Shown here: positions 1 through 7,350 of the stretch, one piece after another
Position numbering within the stretch: the stretch's first letter is position 1
How the letters are laid out: each line of letters begins with the position of its first letter
NCBI GenBank assembly: GCA_022736495.1
Contig: DZCR01000005.1
Coordinates: forward strand, 1-48,205
Origin: Desulfobacca acetoxidans
GTDB lineage: Bacteria; Desulfobacterota; Desulfobaccia; Desulfobaccales; 0-14-0-80-60-11
Direction: 5' to 3'
Length of the DNA stretch: 48,205 nucleotides
Made by a program: the position numbers and the translations under genes
Notes under the pieces: model-generated
Told to the model about the DNA's origin: nothing
Seen by the model: the letters and a program-made list of their open reading frames with translations, nothing else
The model's database searches: none

Positions 1-206
1 GGCGGATCATCGCCCTCACTGAGGTGGACAACTATCAGGTGTGGGAACGGGTGGAAAGCGTCATTTCCGTGCCCCAGGTCCCCCTGGAGTTGTCGCCCAT
101 TGTTCTGGTAATCCCGCTGCAACTACTGGCCTACCATATCGCCGACCTCAGGGGCACCGACGTGGACCAGCCCCGGAACCTGGCCAAGAGCGTGACGGTG
201 GAATAG
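1..206 (+). CDS. glmS: Glutamine-fructose-6-phosphate aminotransferase, C-terminal end (partial)
   Basis: The gene enters from the left edge, so only the last 68 or so residues are visible, read in the frame starting at base 3. The C-terminal block ending [19 protein letters not shown] is the signature end of GlmS, the enzyme that makes glucosamine-6-phosphate from fructose-6-phosphate and glutamine for cell-wall precursors. The visible part is the end of the second SIS (sugar isomerase) domain. The reading frame is intact and stops with TAG at 204-206. A hairpin follows at once, before a convergent gene. The N-terminal glutaminase domain lies outside the window. Confidence 0.93.
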   Translation, partial: RIIALTEVDNYQVWERVESVISVPQVPLELSPIVLVIPLQLLAYHIADLRGTDVDQPRNLAKSVTVE

Positions 207-215
207 ACTTGGCGT

Positions 216-244
216 CTTGGCGTGAGATTATGTCTCTCGCCAAG
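216..244. terminator. Hairpin between convergent gene ends
   Basis: CTTGGCG (216-222) pairs with CGCCAAG (238-244), and GAGA (224-227) pairs with TCTC (233-236) around a TTATG loop, with one T-T mismatch. It sits between the stop of glmS and the stop of the convergent HTH/zinc-ribbon gene, so it may end transcripts from both sides. There is no T-run directly after the stem. The flanking wording (..cgccaaggcccaaagaacgcaaagg..) looks like a dispersed repeat found in many environmental genomes; that is from memory and not checked. Confidence 0.45.
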
Positions 245-264
245 GCCCAAAGAACGCAAAGGAG

Positions 265-549
265 TTACTTTTTAACCAACTTAAAGCGCGGCCGGCTGAT
301 GGATTCATGTTGGCAAAGGGGGCAGCGGCTGGGACGGGTGAGGCGGTTGCGTTTTTTGAAGACAAAGCCACAATGCTTGCACACTGCGGGGATGATCTGA
401 AAATGCAGGCCGGGGCCTATGGTCCGGGCGAGATGGGACAAATGCTCCAAGACCTCTTTTTCTGAGAGAGACAGAAGTTGCGACAACTCCAGGCTGGAGT
501 ATGGCTGCTCCGCCAGAAGCTCTTTCATGGCCTGGCGCGGGGTACTCAC
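265..549 (-). CDS. Small transcriptional regulator: HTH domain plus C-terminal zinc ribbon
   Basis: A 94-residue protein. Residues 1-55 look like a winged-helix/ArsR-type HTH (ELSQLLSLSEKEVLEHLSHL). Residues 57-80 form a zinc ribbon with paired cysteines, CKHCGF and CPLCQH, and the tail is basic. This architecture matches the predicted regulators of COG3357 (HTH fused to a Zn ribbon). The start is probably the GTG at 549; an ATG seven codons further in is possible. There is no obvious ribosome binding site. Its target is unknown. It stands alone, convergent with glmS and divergent from the PanE-like gene, which it might regulate, but nothing shows this directly. Confidence 0.75.
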   Translation of the reverse strand: MSTPRQAMKELLAEQPYSSLELSQLLSLSEKEVLEHLSHLARTIGPGLHFQIIPAVCKHCGFVFKKRNRLTRPSRCPLCQHESISRPRFKLVKK

Positions 550-629
550 GGGAATTTATCAACCTTGATTTTAGATTATCATGTTCTTGATAACTTTCAC
601 AATCACCTGATAACCGAACCGCTATTCTT

Positions 630-1598
630 ATGCGCTATCTGATAGTGGGAGCGGGGGCTCTGGGTTCGGTGTTTGGCGGCCTTTTACAGCATAGCGGGCA
701 GTCGGTGAGCTTCATGGGCCGGGGTCCCCATTTTGAGCACATTACCGCCCAAGGTTTGACCATTGACGGGATCTGGGGCGAATTTTCCCTGGGGCCCGTA
801 CCCAGCCACTCAGCTCCATCAGGGCGGTACGATGTCATTCTCCTCTGCGTCAAATCGTTTGATACGCAAGAGGCCTGCCGCCGGGTCACCGGTCTGTTGG
901 CCCCCCAGGGTCTTATCGTGTCCGTACAAAACGGCTTGGGGAATTTAGAAATCATCGCCCAGGAGTTCAGGCCGGACCGCACCATCGGGGCCCGGGTCAT
1001 TTTTGGGGCTCAAGTCATGCGCCCGGGGCTGGTCAGGGTCACGGTGTATGCGGAGCCGGTCCTGATGGGTGCCGTCGCAGCCGAATATCCGCATCAAACC
1101 CTGGCCCAAGCCGTTGAGGATCTGAATCAGGCCGGCATCCCCACCCGCCAGGTGGATGATATCCTGACCCACCTTTGGGGAAAAGTTCTCTATAACTGCG
1201 CCTTGAATCCCCTGGGAGCGATCCTTGCGGTACCTTACGGGTCCTTGGGGAAGGACCCCCATACCCGCGAACTCATGCGGTTGATCATCGAGGAGATTTA
1301 CCGGGTAGGCACAGCCCGGAATGTTAAGCTCGGCTACGCGGATGCCGCCTCCTATTTCAAGTTTTTCATGGAGAATCTGGTTCCCGCCACCGCGGAGCAC
1401 TGGCCCTCCATGTGGCAGGATTTGCAAGCCGGCCGCCGCACCGAAATTGAGGCCTTGAATGGCGCCATCTGCCGTTATGGCGAGGCCGTGGGGGTACCAA
1501 CCCCTTATAATGACGCCGTCAGCCGCCTGGTCAGGTTTCTGGAACGGACCAATGGCTCGAACCGCCAACCGGATTTTTCAGGCCGTGGCGCTCCCTGA
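630..1598 (+). CDS. panE: 2-dehydropantoate 2-reductase family protein
   Basis: 322 residues of the ApbA/PanE family: NADPH-dependent reduction of ketopantoate to pantoate, a step towards coenzyme A. The N-terminus has the Rossmann motif GAGALGSVFGG (residues 7-17), followed by LLCVKSFDT and SVQNGLGN. The C-terminal helical domain carries LTHLWGKVLYNCALNPLGAI with the catalytic-type lysine, and MWQDLQAGRRTEIEALNGAI with the substrate-binding region. Length is normal. The family includes many paralogues with other 2-keto acid substrates, so panE is the likely but not certain assignment. It is a single gene, transcribed away from the HTH regulator and convergent with the zinc-uptake operon. The ribosome binding site is weak. 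Confidence 0.85.
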   Translation: MRYLIVGAGALGSVFGGLLQHSGQSVSFMGRGPHFEHITAQGLTIDGIWGEFSLGPVPSHSAPSGRYDVILLCVKSFDTQEACRRVTGLLAPQGLIVSVQNGLGNLEIIAQEFRPDRTIGARVIFGAQVMRPGLVRVTVYAEPVLMGAVAAEYPHQTLAQAVEDLNQAGIPTRQVDDILTHLWGKVLYNCALNPLGAILAVPYGSLGKDPHTRELMRLIIEEIYRVGTARNVKLGYADAASYFKFFMENLVPATAEHWPSMWQDLQAGRRTEIEALNGAICRYGEAVGVPTPYNDAVSRLVRFLERTNGSNRQPDFSGRGAP

Positions 1599-1776
1599 AG
1601 GGATTAATGCGTCCACCGGCGCTCTGAAAATCCGGCAGGATAATCGCCATTGACCCAGAAACGGCAAAGAACCGGAGTCACACAAAGGCTGGGGCCTACA
1701 GGGTTAGGAGGCAGCTCAGAGCTGGCACCGGGACGATGCGATACCCCCCCCCAGGATTGCTCGGCGGGCCTTTATC

Positions 1777-2709
1777 CTATAAGCCTCTCCGCATGGCCGC
1801 GATCATCTTGGTGACGTTATTCTTAAACATATCGATATAGGTGGGAGCCGGCGCATCGGGCTTTGACAGAGCGTCTGAATAAAGCTCTCCCCCCAAGGTC
1901 ACGCCACTCTCCTTGCCAATTTGTTCCACCAGGCGCGGATCGCTGACGTTCTCGATGAAGACCGCGGTGATCTTTTCTCGACGGATTTGCTTGATGAGCT
2001 TGGCGACGCCACCGGCGGAGGGTTCGCTTTCGGTACTGACGCCCATGGGAGAAAGAATGGTGACGCCGTAGGCTGCGCCAAGATAACCAAAAGCGTCATG
2101 GGAAGTGATCAGGCGCCGTTTCGGTTTAGGTATGTCGGCGAATTCGGTCTTCACCCACTTGCCCAATTCTGCGAGTTTGGCCTGATAGGCGGCGGCATTG
2201 GCTTGATAGACGGACGCTCCCGCCGGGTCCACCGCACTCAGCCCCTTGGCGATGTTATCTACATAGATCTGGCCGTTGGCCGGATTCTGCCAGGCATGGG
2301 GATCAATCTTATGCCCATGCTTGGCGCCATGTCCGTGTTCCTCTTTTTCCTCTTCAGTCATCTCCCGAGGTTTAATGCCTTGGGTCGCCACCACCACCGG
2401 GCCTTTATACCCCGAAGTTTTGATGAGGCGCTCCATCCAGCCCTCCAACCCCAAGCCGTTGACGATGACCAGATCAGCGGTGCTTACATTTTTGGCATCG
2501 GAAGGGGAGGGCTCATAGACATGGGCATCGCCATTGGGACCGACCAGGGTGGCGACTTCCACCCTATCGCCGCCGACATTTTTGGTCATATCGCCGAGAA
2601 TGCTAAAACTGGCGATCACCTTCAGCTTTTGTTCGGCTCGGGCTGCGGGTGCGCCCCCGGCTATGATCAGGACCAAAAAGAGCAGGACAATCCGGCTCAT
2701 GACCGGCAT
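1777..2709 (-). CDS. znuA: Zinc/manganese ABC transporter substrate-binding protein
   Basis: 310 residues of the cluster A-I (ZnuA/TroA) family. A Sec signal peptide covers about residues 1-25 (cleavage near ARA-EQ). The metal-binding histidines follow the family pattern: DAHVYEPSPSD, then DPHAWQNP after a charged His-rich loop (EEHGHGAKHGHKID), then the SHDAFGYLGAAYG block and a late acidic ligand in GGELYSDAL. The His-rich loop favours zinc over manganese. A clear site, AGGAGG, lies 7-8 bases before the ATG at 2709. It is the last gene of the operon, 24 bases after the permease. It should act in the periplasm, delivering metal to the membrane permease. The gene converges on the PanE-like gene. 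Confidence 0.9.
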   Translation of the reverse strand: MPVMSRIVLLFLVLIIAGGAPAARAEQKLKVIASFSILGDMTKNVGGDRVEVATLVGPNGDAHVYEPSPSDAKNVSTADLVIVNGLGLEGWMERLIKTSGYKGPVVVATQGIKPREMTEEEKEEHGHGAKHGHKIDPHAWQNPANGQIYVDNIAKGLSAVDPAGASVYQANAAAYQAKLAELGKWVKTEFADIPKPKRRLITSHDAFGYLGAAYGVTILSPMGVSTESEPSAGGVAKLIKQIRREKITAVFIENVSDPRLVEQIGKESGVTLGGELYSDALSKPDAPAPTYIDMFKNNVTKMIAAMRRGL

Positions 2710-2733
2710 AATCTTTCCTCCTGGGGTTGGGGT

Positions 2734-3609
2734 TCAGCCTCGCAGATGGAGGCCCGGTGTGCGGCGGCTGTAGATACTGCCGTGGGCTCCGAAGATAACG
2801 GAAAAAAAATAGCACAATCCCGCGGTCAGGATGATGGCAGGCCCGGAAGGCAGGTTGAAATGGAAGGAAAGCAGCAGGCCGGCATAGCCGGACAGCATGG
2901 CGATGAACACCGCCACCAAAGCCATGGACCAGGCCTGTCTGGCCCACAAGCGGGAGGCGGCAGCCGGCACCATCATCAGACCCACAGCCATTAGGGTTCC
3001 CAAGGCCCGGAATCCGGCCACCAGGTTAAGGACTACGAGGACCAAAAAGATGAAATGCATCGTCGCCCCCCACCCGCCGACGGACCGCAAATATCCCGGG
3101 TCGAAGCATTCCACGATGAGGGCCCGGTAGATCAGCGCCAGGGTAAAAAGGGTGATGGAAGTAATGGATGCCACCAGGATCAAGTCGGCATCATCCACCG
3201 CCAGAATGGTGCCGAAAAGCACGTGGATGAGGTCGATGTTGCTGCCGCGCAGGGAGACGATGAGGACCCCCAAGGCCAGCGACATCAGATAAATTGCGGC
3301 AAAGCTGGCATCCTCTTGGATGAGAGTGAAGCGCGCCACCGCCCCGGCTACCAGGGCTACGGCCAGGCCGGCGACGATCCCTCCCAGGGTCATGGCGTAA
3401 AGGGAGAGGCCGGAAACCAGAAAACCGATCGCCACACCCGGCAGCACCGCATGGGACAGGGCATCCCCTACCAGGCTCATGCGCTTGAGGACCAGGAGGA
3501 CGCCGACGGGGCCGCACCCCAGGGCCAGCGCCAGGCAGGCGACCAAGGCGTGGCGCATAAAGATGAAGTCCAGGAAGGGAGCCAGGAAGAGGTCGAAGAG
3601 ATGGGTCAT
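2734..3609 (-). CDS. znuB: Zinc/manganese ABC transporter permease
   Basis: An ABC-3 family permease of 291 residues with at least seven hydrophobic segments. It starts at the ATG at 3609, which overlaps the stop of the ATPase gene (ATGA), so the two are translationally coupled; a longer upstream reading would only duplicate the ATPase end. Family landmarks visible are LVLKRMSLVGDALSHAVLPGVAIGF (the conserved EAA-like loop region) and GLMMVPAAASRLWA near the C-terminus. It forms the membrane channel that takes metal from the binding protein encoded next. The last 20 or so residues are a short hydrophilic tail. Confidence 0.9.
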   Translation of the reverse strand: MTHLFDLFLAPFLDFIFMRHALVACLALALGCGPVGVLLVLKRMSLVGDALSHAVLPGVAIGFLVSGLSLYAMTLGGIVAGLAVALVAGAVARFTLIQEDASFAAIYLMSLALGVLIVSLRGSNIDLIHVLFGTILAVDDADLILVASITSITLFTLALIYRALIVECFDPGYLRSVGGWGATMHFIFLVLVVLNLVAGFRALGTLMAVGLMMVPAAASRLWARQAWSMALVAVFIAMLSGYAGLLLSFHFNLPSGPAIILTAGLCYFFSVIFGAHGSIYSRRTPGLHLRG

Positions 3610-4346
3610 AAGGCGCTGATGCGACAAACTTGTGCCGCCTCGTCCCAGGCTTCGGACATCCGGCGGGCGCGCTGCAGGTTTTCGGCAGTAAGGATTACCC
3701 CCGTGTCTCCCCAACCGATGGGTTCGCGGGCGATCATCAGGGTTTTGGGGAATAAGGCGCGTACCTGGTCGAGGTCATGCAACACTGCGATAATCAGACG
3801 GTTCTCGGTGTGCCAGCGGTGGATTAAGGCGAGGAGGTCGGTCGTGGTCCGGGCATCAATCGCGGTGAAGGGCTCATCCAGAAGAATGACGGGACAATCC
3901 TGGAGCAGCAGGCGGGCGAACAGAACTCGCTGGAACTGTCCGGCCGACAGATTGCCGATGGGCCGGTGCTCGAAACCATCCAGGCCTACGGCGGCCAGGG
4001 CTTGTCGAGCCTGCTGCCACTGTTCTTTCTTAATCCCGCCGAACATGCCGATGCGCTGCCAGAACCCGAAGGCCACGGTGTCCAGAACGGTTATCGGGAA
4101 ACTCCGGTCAATCTCCGCCTGCTGCGGCAGGTAAGCCAACTGGTAAGTCCTCAGGCTGCCGCGGTCAATGCGACCGCCCAGCGGACGGAGGATGCCGGTA
4201 ATACCTTTCAGCAGGGTGCTTTTGCCTGAGCCGTTGGGCCCGACCACCGCGGTCATCGATCCCGCTTCGAAAACGCCGGAGAGATGGTGCACTGCGGGAT
4301 GCCCGTCATAACCCAGGGTAAGATCATAGAGAGTAATGGTATCCAT
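3606..4346 (-). CDS. znuC: Zinc/manganese ABC transporter ATP-binding protein
   Basis: 246 residues with all ABC ATPase motifs: Walker A GPNGSGKST (about residues 37-45), Q-loop LAYLPQQAEID, signature LSAGQFQRVLFARLL, Walker B VILLDEPFTAID, and the switch histidine in AVLHDLDQVR. It belongs to the MntB/ZnuC subgroup of metal importers. It couples ATP hydrolysis to uptake through the downstream permease, with which it overlaps by four bases. The signature is LSAGQ rather than the common LSGGQ, which is frequent in this subgroup. The operon order is regulator, small membrane protein, ATPase, permease, binding protein. Confidence 0.92.
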   Translation of the reverse strand: MDTITLYDLTLGYDGHPAVHHLSGVFEAGSMTAVVGPNGSGKSTLLKGITGILRPLGGRIDRGSLRTYQLAYLPQQAEIDRSFPITVLDTVAFGFWQRIGMFGGIKKEQWQQARQALAAVGLDGFEHRPIGNLSAGQFQRVLFARLLLQDCPVILLDEPFTAIDARTTTDLLALIHRWHTENRLIIAVLHDLDQVRALFPKTLMIAREPIGWGDTGVILTAENLQRARRMSEAWDEAAQVCRISAL

Positions 4347-4355
4347 CGGCGGCCT

Positions 4356-4544
4356 CTAAGATAAGAGCCCAATGGCCCAGGCTACCGAGAGCCACAGGAG
4401 TGCCGAGGCCGCGCTGGCCCAGATCAGGCGGCCGGCGATACTCCAACCGAGTGGAGATACCAGGCGTCTCGAAGGCGCCGGGCATTCCGGCACAGTACCT
4501 TCCATATGATCAGCTGTATCGAAATGGTTAGGATAGTCATGCAT
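4356..4544 (-). CDS. Small single-pass membrane protein in the zinc-uptake operon
   Basis: 62 residues and not recognised as a named family. The first half is polar with several prolines and histidines (MHDYPNHFDTADHMEG..). The second half is one hydrophobic segment, about residues 35-60 (SIAGRLIWASAASALLWLSVAWAIGLL), ending two residues after it. Only 9 bases separate it from the ATPase start, and everything from the Fur-like gene to the binding protein runs the same way, so it is probably co-transcribed. It may be an accessory subunit of the transporter, but this rests on position alone. No ribosome binding site is evident, which lowers confidence. Confidence 0.55.
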   Translation of the reverse strand: MHDYPNHFDTADHMEGTVPECPAPSRRLVSPLGWSIAGRLIWASAASALLWLSVAWAIGLLS

Positions 4545-4703
4545 TGGTCTGGACTAAGGGCCGGAAGTATCTGGACCGTCTGGCGGTCGAGGCCTGGGGC
4601 CTGTGCAACCGAGTTGCTCTGAAATGCCGCATACCGGCGTCTGGCCCGGCCCGGCTTGTGCTAAAGGCTGCGCTTCCAGGACAAGCGGCCTACACCGCCC
4701 GGC

Positions 4704-5135
4704 TCAGTTCACCTCTCGGCATTTGTGACAGAGTCCTTCAATTTTGATATCGATATGATCGGCCCGGTTGCCCACCGGCCCCCGCAACTCGGTCCACATC
4801 TTGCTGAGGGCCACCGGCTCCAGACACTGGACTTCCCGGCAGGCCTGGCATTGGAAATGGGGATGAGGCGGGTGATGTTCGCAGGCCAGCTCGAAATGGT
4901 TCACCCGGCCCTCCAGGGAGAGCTTGCGGACCATACCCCGATTGGTAAAGTCTTCCAGGACGCGGTACACGGTGACCTTATTCACCCGACGCCGGGACCG
5001 GATGAGCTCTAAAATCTCCTGGGCCCGGAGGGCTCGGGGGGCCTCCCCCAAAATCTCCAGGACTGCCAAACGCACCGGGGTGGACCTCAGACCCCGCTGG
5101 GCCAGCCACTGGGGGAAATTGCAACGATCACTCAT
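4704..5135 (-). CDS. Fur-family metal-responsive repressor, probably Zur-like
   Basis: 143 residues from the ATG at 5135; a TTG 24 bases upstream is the longer alternative. The winged-helix part (WLAQRGLRSTPVRLAVLEIL, then VNKVTVYRVLEDFTNRGMV) matches Fur/Zur/PerR DNA-binding domains. The dimerisation part has the His cluster CEHHPPHPHFQC and two CxxC pairs (CQAC and a C-terminal CHKC) for structural zinc. It lies upstream of and co-oriented with a complete zinc-type ABC transporter, so a Zur role (repression of zinc uptake when zinc is plentiful) is the best inference. Family members that sense iron, manganese or peroxide cannot be excluded from sequence alone. The gap of 159 bases to the next gene shows no obvious regulator site. 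Confidence 0.85.
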   Translation of the reverse strand: MSDRCNFPQWLAQRGLRSTPVRLAVLEILGEAPRALRAQEILELIRSRRRVNKVTVYRVLEDFTNRGMVRKLSLEGRVNHFELACEHHPPHPHFQCQACREVQCLEPVALSKMWTELRGPVGNRADHIDIKIEGLCHKCREVN

Positions 5136-5156
5136 GGGAATCTTGTACTCGAAAAT

Positions 5157-5175
5157 CAACTGAGTTGCAAGTATA
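5157..5175 (-). promoter_or_regulatory. Possible promoter/operator of the Fur-family gene
   Basis: On the minus strand a -10-like TATACT (5175-5170) is followed by the odd-centred palindrome CAACT-C-AGTTG (5167-5157), 22 bases before the chosen ATG. A palindrome overlapping the start of transcription is a usual position for an autoregulated Fur-family operator. The -35 region is poor, and the palindrome does not match any classical Fur or Zur box I know. Treat as a candidate. Confidence 0.3.
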
Positions 5176-5192
5176 TTATGGGGGAGGAAGGC

Positions 5193-5834
5193 TCAGGGGA
5201 TAGCCGAGGAGGCTTGGAGGTCCGCCAACTTTTTGTCTTCCTGCTTTCCAGGGACAACGGCTCCCGCGGAGAGGCGCCGCAGCCCCTCCAGACCGCAAAG
5301 GATCCGGGCCAGGCTTTCCTCGGGGGTTTCGGCGTCGGTCACAACTTCGAGGTCCGGGTGCACCGGGGTTTCAAAGACATCGTCGATTCCGGTAAAATGC
5401 CGAATTTCTCCGGCCAGGGCTTTTTGATAGAGGCCCTTGGGATCCCGGCTGATGCAGACTTCCAGAGGGCAGTTGACGTAGATTTCGACAAAGTCGCCGA
5501 TGGTGGACCGAACTTCTTCCCGAATGTCGTGGTAGGGGCATATGGCCGCCACAATGGTGATTATTTGTTGGCGGACCAGCCTCTGAGCCTGCGTGGCGAT
5601 GCGCCGCAGGTTGGTCTCCCGGTCCTCCCGGCTGAAACCCAAGCCCCGGCTCAGGGAAGTCCGCACGATATCCCCGTCCAGGATGGCGATGCTGAAACCC
5701 CGTTCCTCCAGCGCCGCACCCAGCAGCCGGGCCAAGGTGGTTTTTCCCGAGGCGCTGAGTCCCATGAACCAGATGCAAAAGGCGCCATTCCCGGCAGCCG
5801 CTTTTTCCGGGGTTGCCCCCGCTACTTTAGGCAA
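5193..5834 (-). CDS. cysC: Adenylylsulfate (APS) kinase
   Basis: 213 residues. The P-loop is GLSASGKT (residues 25-32), the classic APS kinase version, followed by LDGDIVRTSLSRGLGFSREDRETNLRRI, the family block for APS binding, and FVEIYVNCPLEVCISRDPKGLYQKA. The enzyme phosphorylates APS to PAPS. In a dissimilatory sulfate reducer APS is normally reduced directly, so PAPS is more likely made for sulfate transfer or assimilation; that is inference. The start is a TTG at 5834 with AGGAA upstream; no in-frame ATG lies nearby. The C-terminal 35 residues (after ILCGLEGLRRL) are an unusual extension. It is followed by the Fur-like gene about 60 bases downstream on the same strand. Confidence 0.88.
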   Translation of the reverse strand: MPKVAGATPEKAAAGNGAFCIWFMGLSASGKTTLARLLGAALEERGFSIAILDGDIVRTSLSRGLGFSREDRETNLRRIATQAQRLVRQQIITIVAAICPYHDIREEVRSTIGDFVEIYVNCPLEVCISRDPKGLYQKALAGEIRHFTGIDDVFETPVHPDLEVVTDAETPEESLARILCGLEGLRRLSAGAVVPGKQEDKKLADLQASSAIP

Positions 5835-6273
5835 GGTCAGTATTCCTCATTCTGCAGTTATCTTTATTTTAGGCCAGTGCGGTCCCCCCGGCCGATATAA
5901 CGATTTTAGTATAACCGGCGATGCTCCGGGAGGAAAGCCCTAATCCGCCCCTGTTCCAACCTCAAAGCAGCCGGGATTTCATATTATTTTGACCTAAATG
6001 GTGCGCTATCTGAATAAAGTCTTTATAAGTCCTCCAGGCTCGAAGGAGGTTTTTAAGGGTATAGTTCATTACCATCCCTCTCCCAGCCCTGAGGGAAAGG
6101 CAGAACAAAAAATTGAATTCAGTGCAGGTAAGCATAATAGGTCGGTAATTTCAATAAGTTATAATAAAGAAGCCTCCGTCTGTTTATAATTCAGTATAAA
6201 TAATTGAACCGGCAGGAGAGCGGCAAAAATATAACATATTAGATTTATTGAAAAAATAAGGTTTGTTGGTTGC
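5835..6273. other. AT-rich intergenic stretch with no supported gene
   Basis: About 440 bases between the cysC start and the sigma-54 promoter. A 63-codon open frame on the plus strand (5998-6189) has no family resemblance and no convincing ribosome binding site. A short CCTCC/GGAGG inverted repeat (6031-6049) precedes TTTTT but has only five pairs and a large loop. The composition is clearly richer in A+T than the flanks, as expected for a regulatory region carrying upstream activator sites for the sigma-54 promoter that follows. No specific activator site could be defined. Confidence 0.5.
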
Positions 6274-6290
6274 TGGCATGTTTTCTGCAT
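6274..6290 (+). promoter_or_regulatory. Sigma-54 (RpoN) promoter
   Basis: The sequence reads cTGGCATG-tttt-cTGCAt. The invariant GG (6275-6276) and GC (6287-6288) are separated by exactly ten bases, as required. Compared with the consensus TGGCACG-N4-TTGCA there is one change in each half. Transcription would start near 6300. No protein gene begins within 600 bases downstream on this strand; the first thing met is an intrinsic terminator. Such a promoter needs an enhancer-binding protein, whose site is not identified. Confidence 0.7.
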
Positions 6291-6299
6291 ATAATAAAA

Positions 6300-6414
6300 G
6301 CGGATATGGACGCTATTAAGGAACCCACATCCCCCCCTTAATCAAAGTTCATATACCATTTTCTCCTTTCACCGACTGGCCGGGTTCCTCCCCCACCTGG
6401 CCAGTCATTTTTTT
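6300..6414 (+). ncRNA. Candidate sigma-54-dependent C-rich small RNA
   Basis: The interval from the predicted sigma-54 start to the end of an intrinsic terminator would give a transcript of about 115 bases with no reasonable ORF. It contains three pyrimidine-rich, largely unpaired stretches: CATCCCCCCC near 6338-6348, TTCTCCTTTC near 6361-6370, and GGTTCCTCCCCCACC forming the terminator loop. These could pair with Shine-Dalgarno sequences (GGAGG), as in known C-rich regulatory RNAs. Sigma-54-dependent small RNAs exist in Pseudomonas (CrcZ, NrsZ), so the architecture has precedent. Seen: promoter, terminator, C-rich loops. Inferred: existence and function of the RNA. Confidence 0.5.
6374..6414 (+). 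terminator. Rho-independent terminator
   Basis: GACTGGCC (6374-6381) pairs perfectly with GGCCAGTC (6399-6406) around a 17-base loop rich in C, followed by A and seven T residues (6408-6414). It lies about 110 bases downstream of the sigma-54 promoter and 100 bases before the stop of the convergent hypothetical gene. No plus-strand protein gene precedes it, so it most likely ends the small RNA. Confidence 0.8.
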
Positions 6415-6516
6415 GGGGGGCGTAAGCCTCCCGACCCGCCTGAACGCCGCTATCGCCGGAGGCTCGTTCCTCTCCCCACTCCACTTGGTTTGCTGTCTGG
6501 GTGGGGATGTCCGGGC

Positions 6517-6885
6517 TTAAGCCTCCTGGGGTGAGCCGGGCTCCTGTAAGGCTGCAATTTTCTCAAAGCACTCTTCGGCCGTAAGGCGGTCGGCGAAAAA
6601 CTCTTTCAAAGCGACCAGAAAGGGATGGGAGATGAAAATTTCTTGGAGTGCCACCCGGTCACCCAGATCAGGAAAGGGCAGGGGGACCTTGAAGTGGGCC
6701 GCCAGTTCCTGAAACACGTCCAATTGTTGGAACTCCGCCTGGCGCATCTGGGCCTCTATCTGAAAAAGCATCTGGCGCAGTTTAAGCAGGTAGTCTTCCC
6801 GTTCCCGGTATTCCCGGTTCTTATGCCGGAGAAAGCTCACTTGCTGCTGACGCACTAAGGCTGCGTAGGGGATAATTTTGCTCAT
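6517..6885 (-). CDS. Hypothetical protein, helical
   Basis: 122 residues, no family recognised. The first half is a long charged, glutamine-rich helix (REREDYLLKLRQMLFQIEAQMRQAEFQQLDVFQELAAHF) that could form a coiled coil. The second half is mixed, with FISHPFLVALKEFF and a short acidic tail. No signal peptide or membrane segment. GGAG lies ten bases before the ATG at 6885. Codon use resembles the neighbours, so it is probably a real gene. It is divergent from hisI with a 75-base gap. No function can be proposed from sequence or context. Confidence 0.65.
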   Translation of the reverse strand: MSKIIPYAALVRQQQVSFLRHKNREYREREDYLLKLRQMLFQIEAQMRQAEFQQLDVFQELAAHFKVPLPFPDLGDRVALQEIFISHPFLVALKEFFADRLTAEECFEKIAALQEPGSPQEA

Positions 6886-6960
6886 GGAGTGGGGTCTCCT
6901 ATCGATAATGTATCATCCCGGCTTGCGGATTTGCATAAAAAAGGGTAATTATTTTAGGTT

Positions 6961-7350
6961 ATGAACGAGATAGTGATGCTGGATTTCGACAAAATGGGGG
7001 GCCTGCTGCCGGCCATCGTCCAGGACGCGGCCACGGGCGAAGTGCTGATGCTGGCGTTCATGAACCCGGAAGCCTGGGATCGCACCCTGGCCACCGGCGA
7101 GGCCCATTATTACAGCCGCACCCGCAATAAGATCTGGCACAAAGGCGACACCTCCGGGAACGTGCAGCGGGTTCAGGAAATCTACCTGGATTGCGATCAG
7201 GACACGGTGCTCCTGAAGGTGGAGCAGGTGGGAGGGGCCGCCTGCCATACCGGGCACCGGAGCTGCTTCCACCGTCGGCGCCAGGGGGCGGACTGGCAGG
7301 TGGTGGGCGCCCCGGTCTTTGATCCCAAGGAGGTATATGGGGGTGGATAA
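6961..7350 (+). CDS. hisI: Phosphoribosyl-AMP cyclohydrolase
   Basis: 129 residues, the stand-alone HisI form without a fused HisE domain. It opens the ring of phosphoribosyl-AMP, the third step of histidine synthesis. Visible motifs: [16 protein letters not shown] at the start, [29 protein letters not shown], the metal-binding DCDQD ([15 protein letters not shown]) and CHTGHRSCF with the zinc-binding cysteines. It runs directly into hisG, whose start lies inside its last codons, so the two form an operon. The enzyme is cytosolic. The ribosome binding site is weak (AGGTT directly before ATG). Confidence 0.95.
   Translation: MNEIVMLDFDKMGGLLPAIVQDAATGEVLMLAFMNPEAWDRTLATGEAHYYSRTRNKIWHKGDTSGNVQRVQEIYLDCDQDTVLLKVEQVGGAACHTGHRSCFHRRRQGADWQVVGAPVFDPKEVYGGG

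Noticed and set aside
3055..4134. 359-codon plus-strand ORF opposite the zinc permease and ATPase
   Set aside because: Shadow frame; the minus strand has full ABC transporter motifs.
6031..6049. CCTCC/GGAGG hairpin followed by TTTTT
   Set aside because: Only five pairs with a nine-base loop; too weak to call a terminator.
5998..6189. 63-codon plus-strand ORF in the AT-rich gap
   Set aside because: No family resemblance, no convincing ribosome site at the right distance, and composition typical of a non-coding regulatory region.
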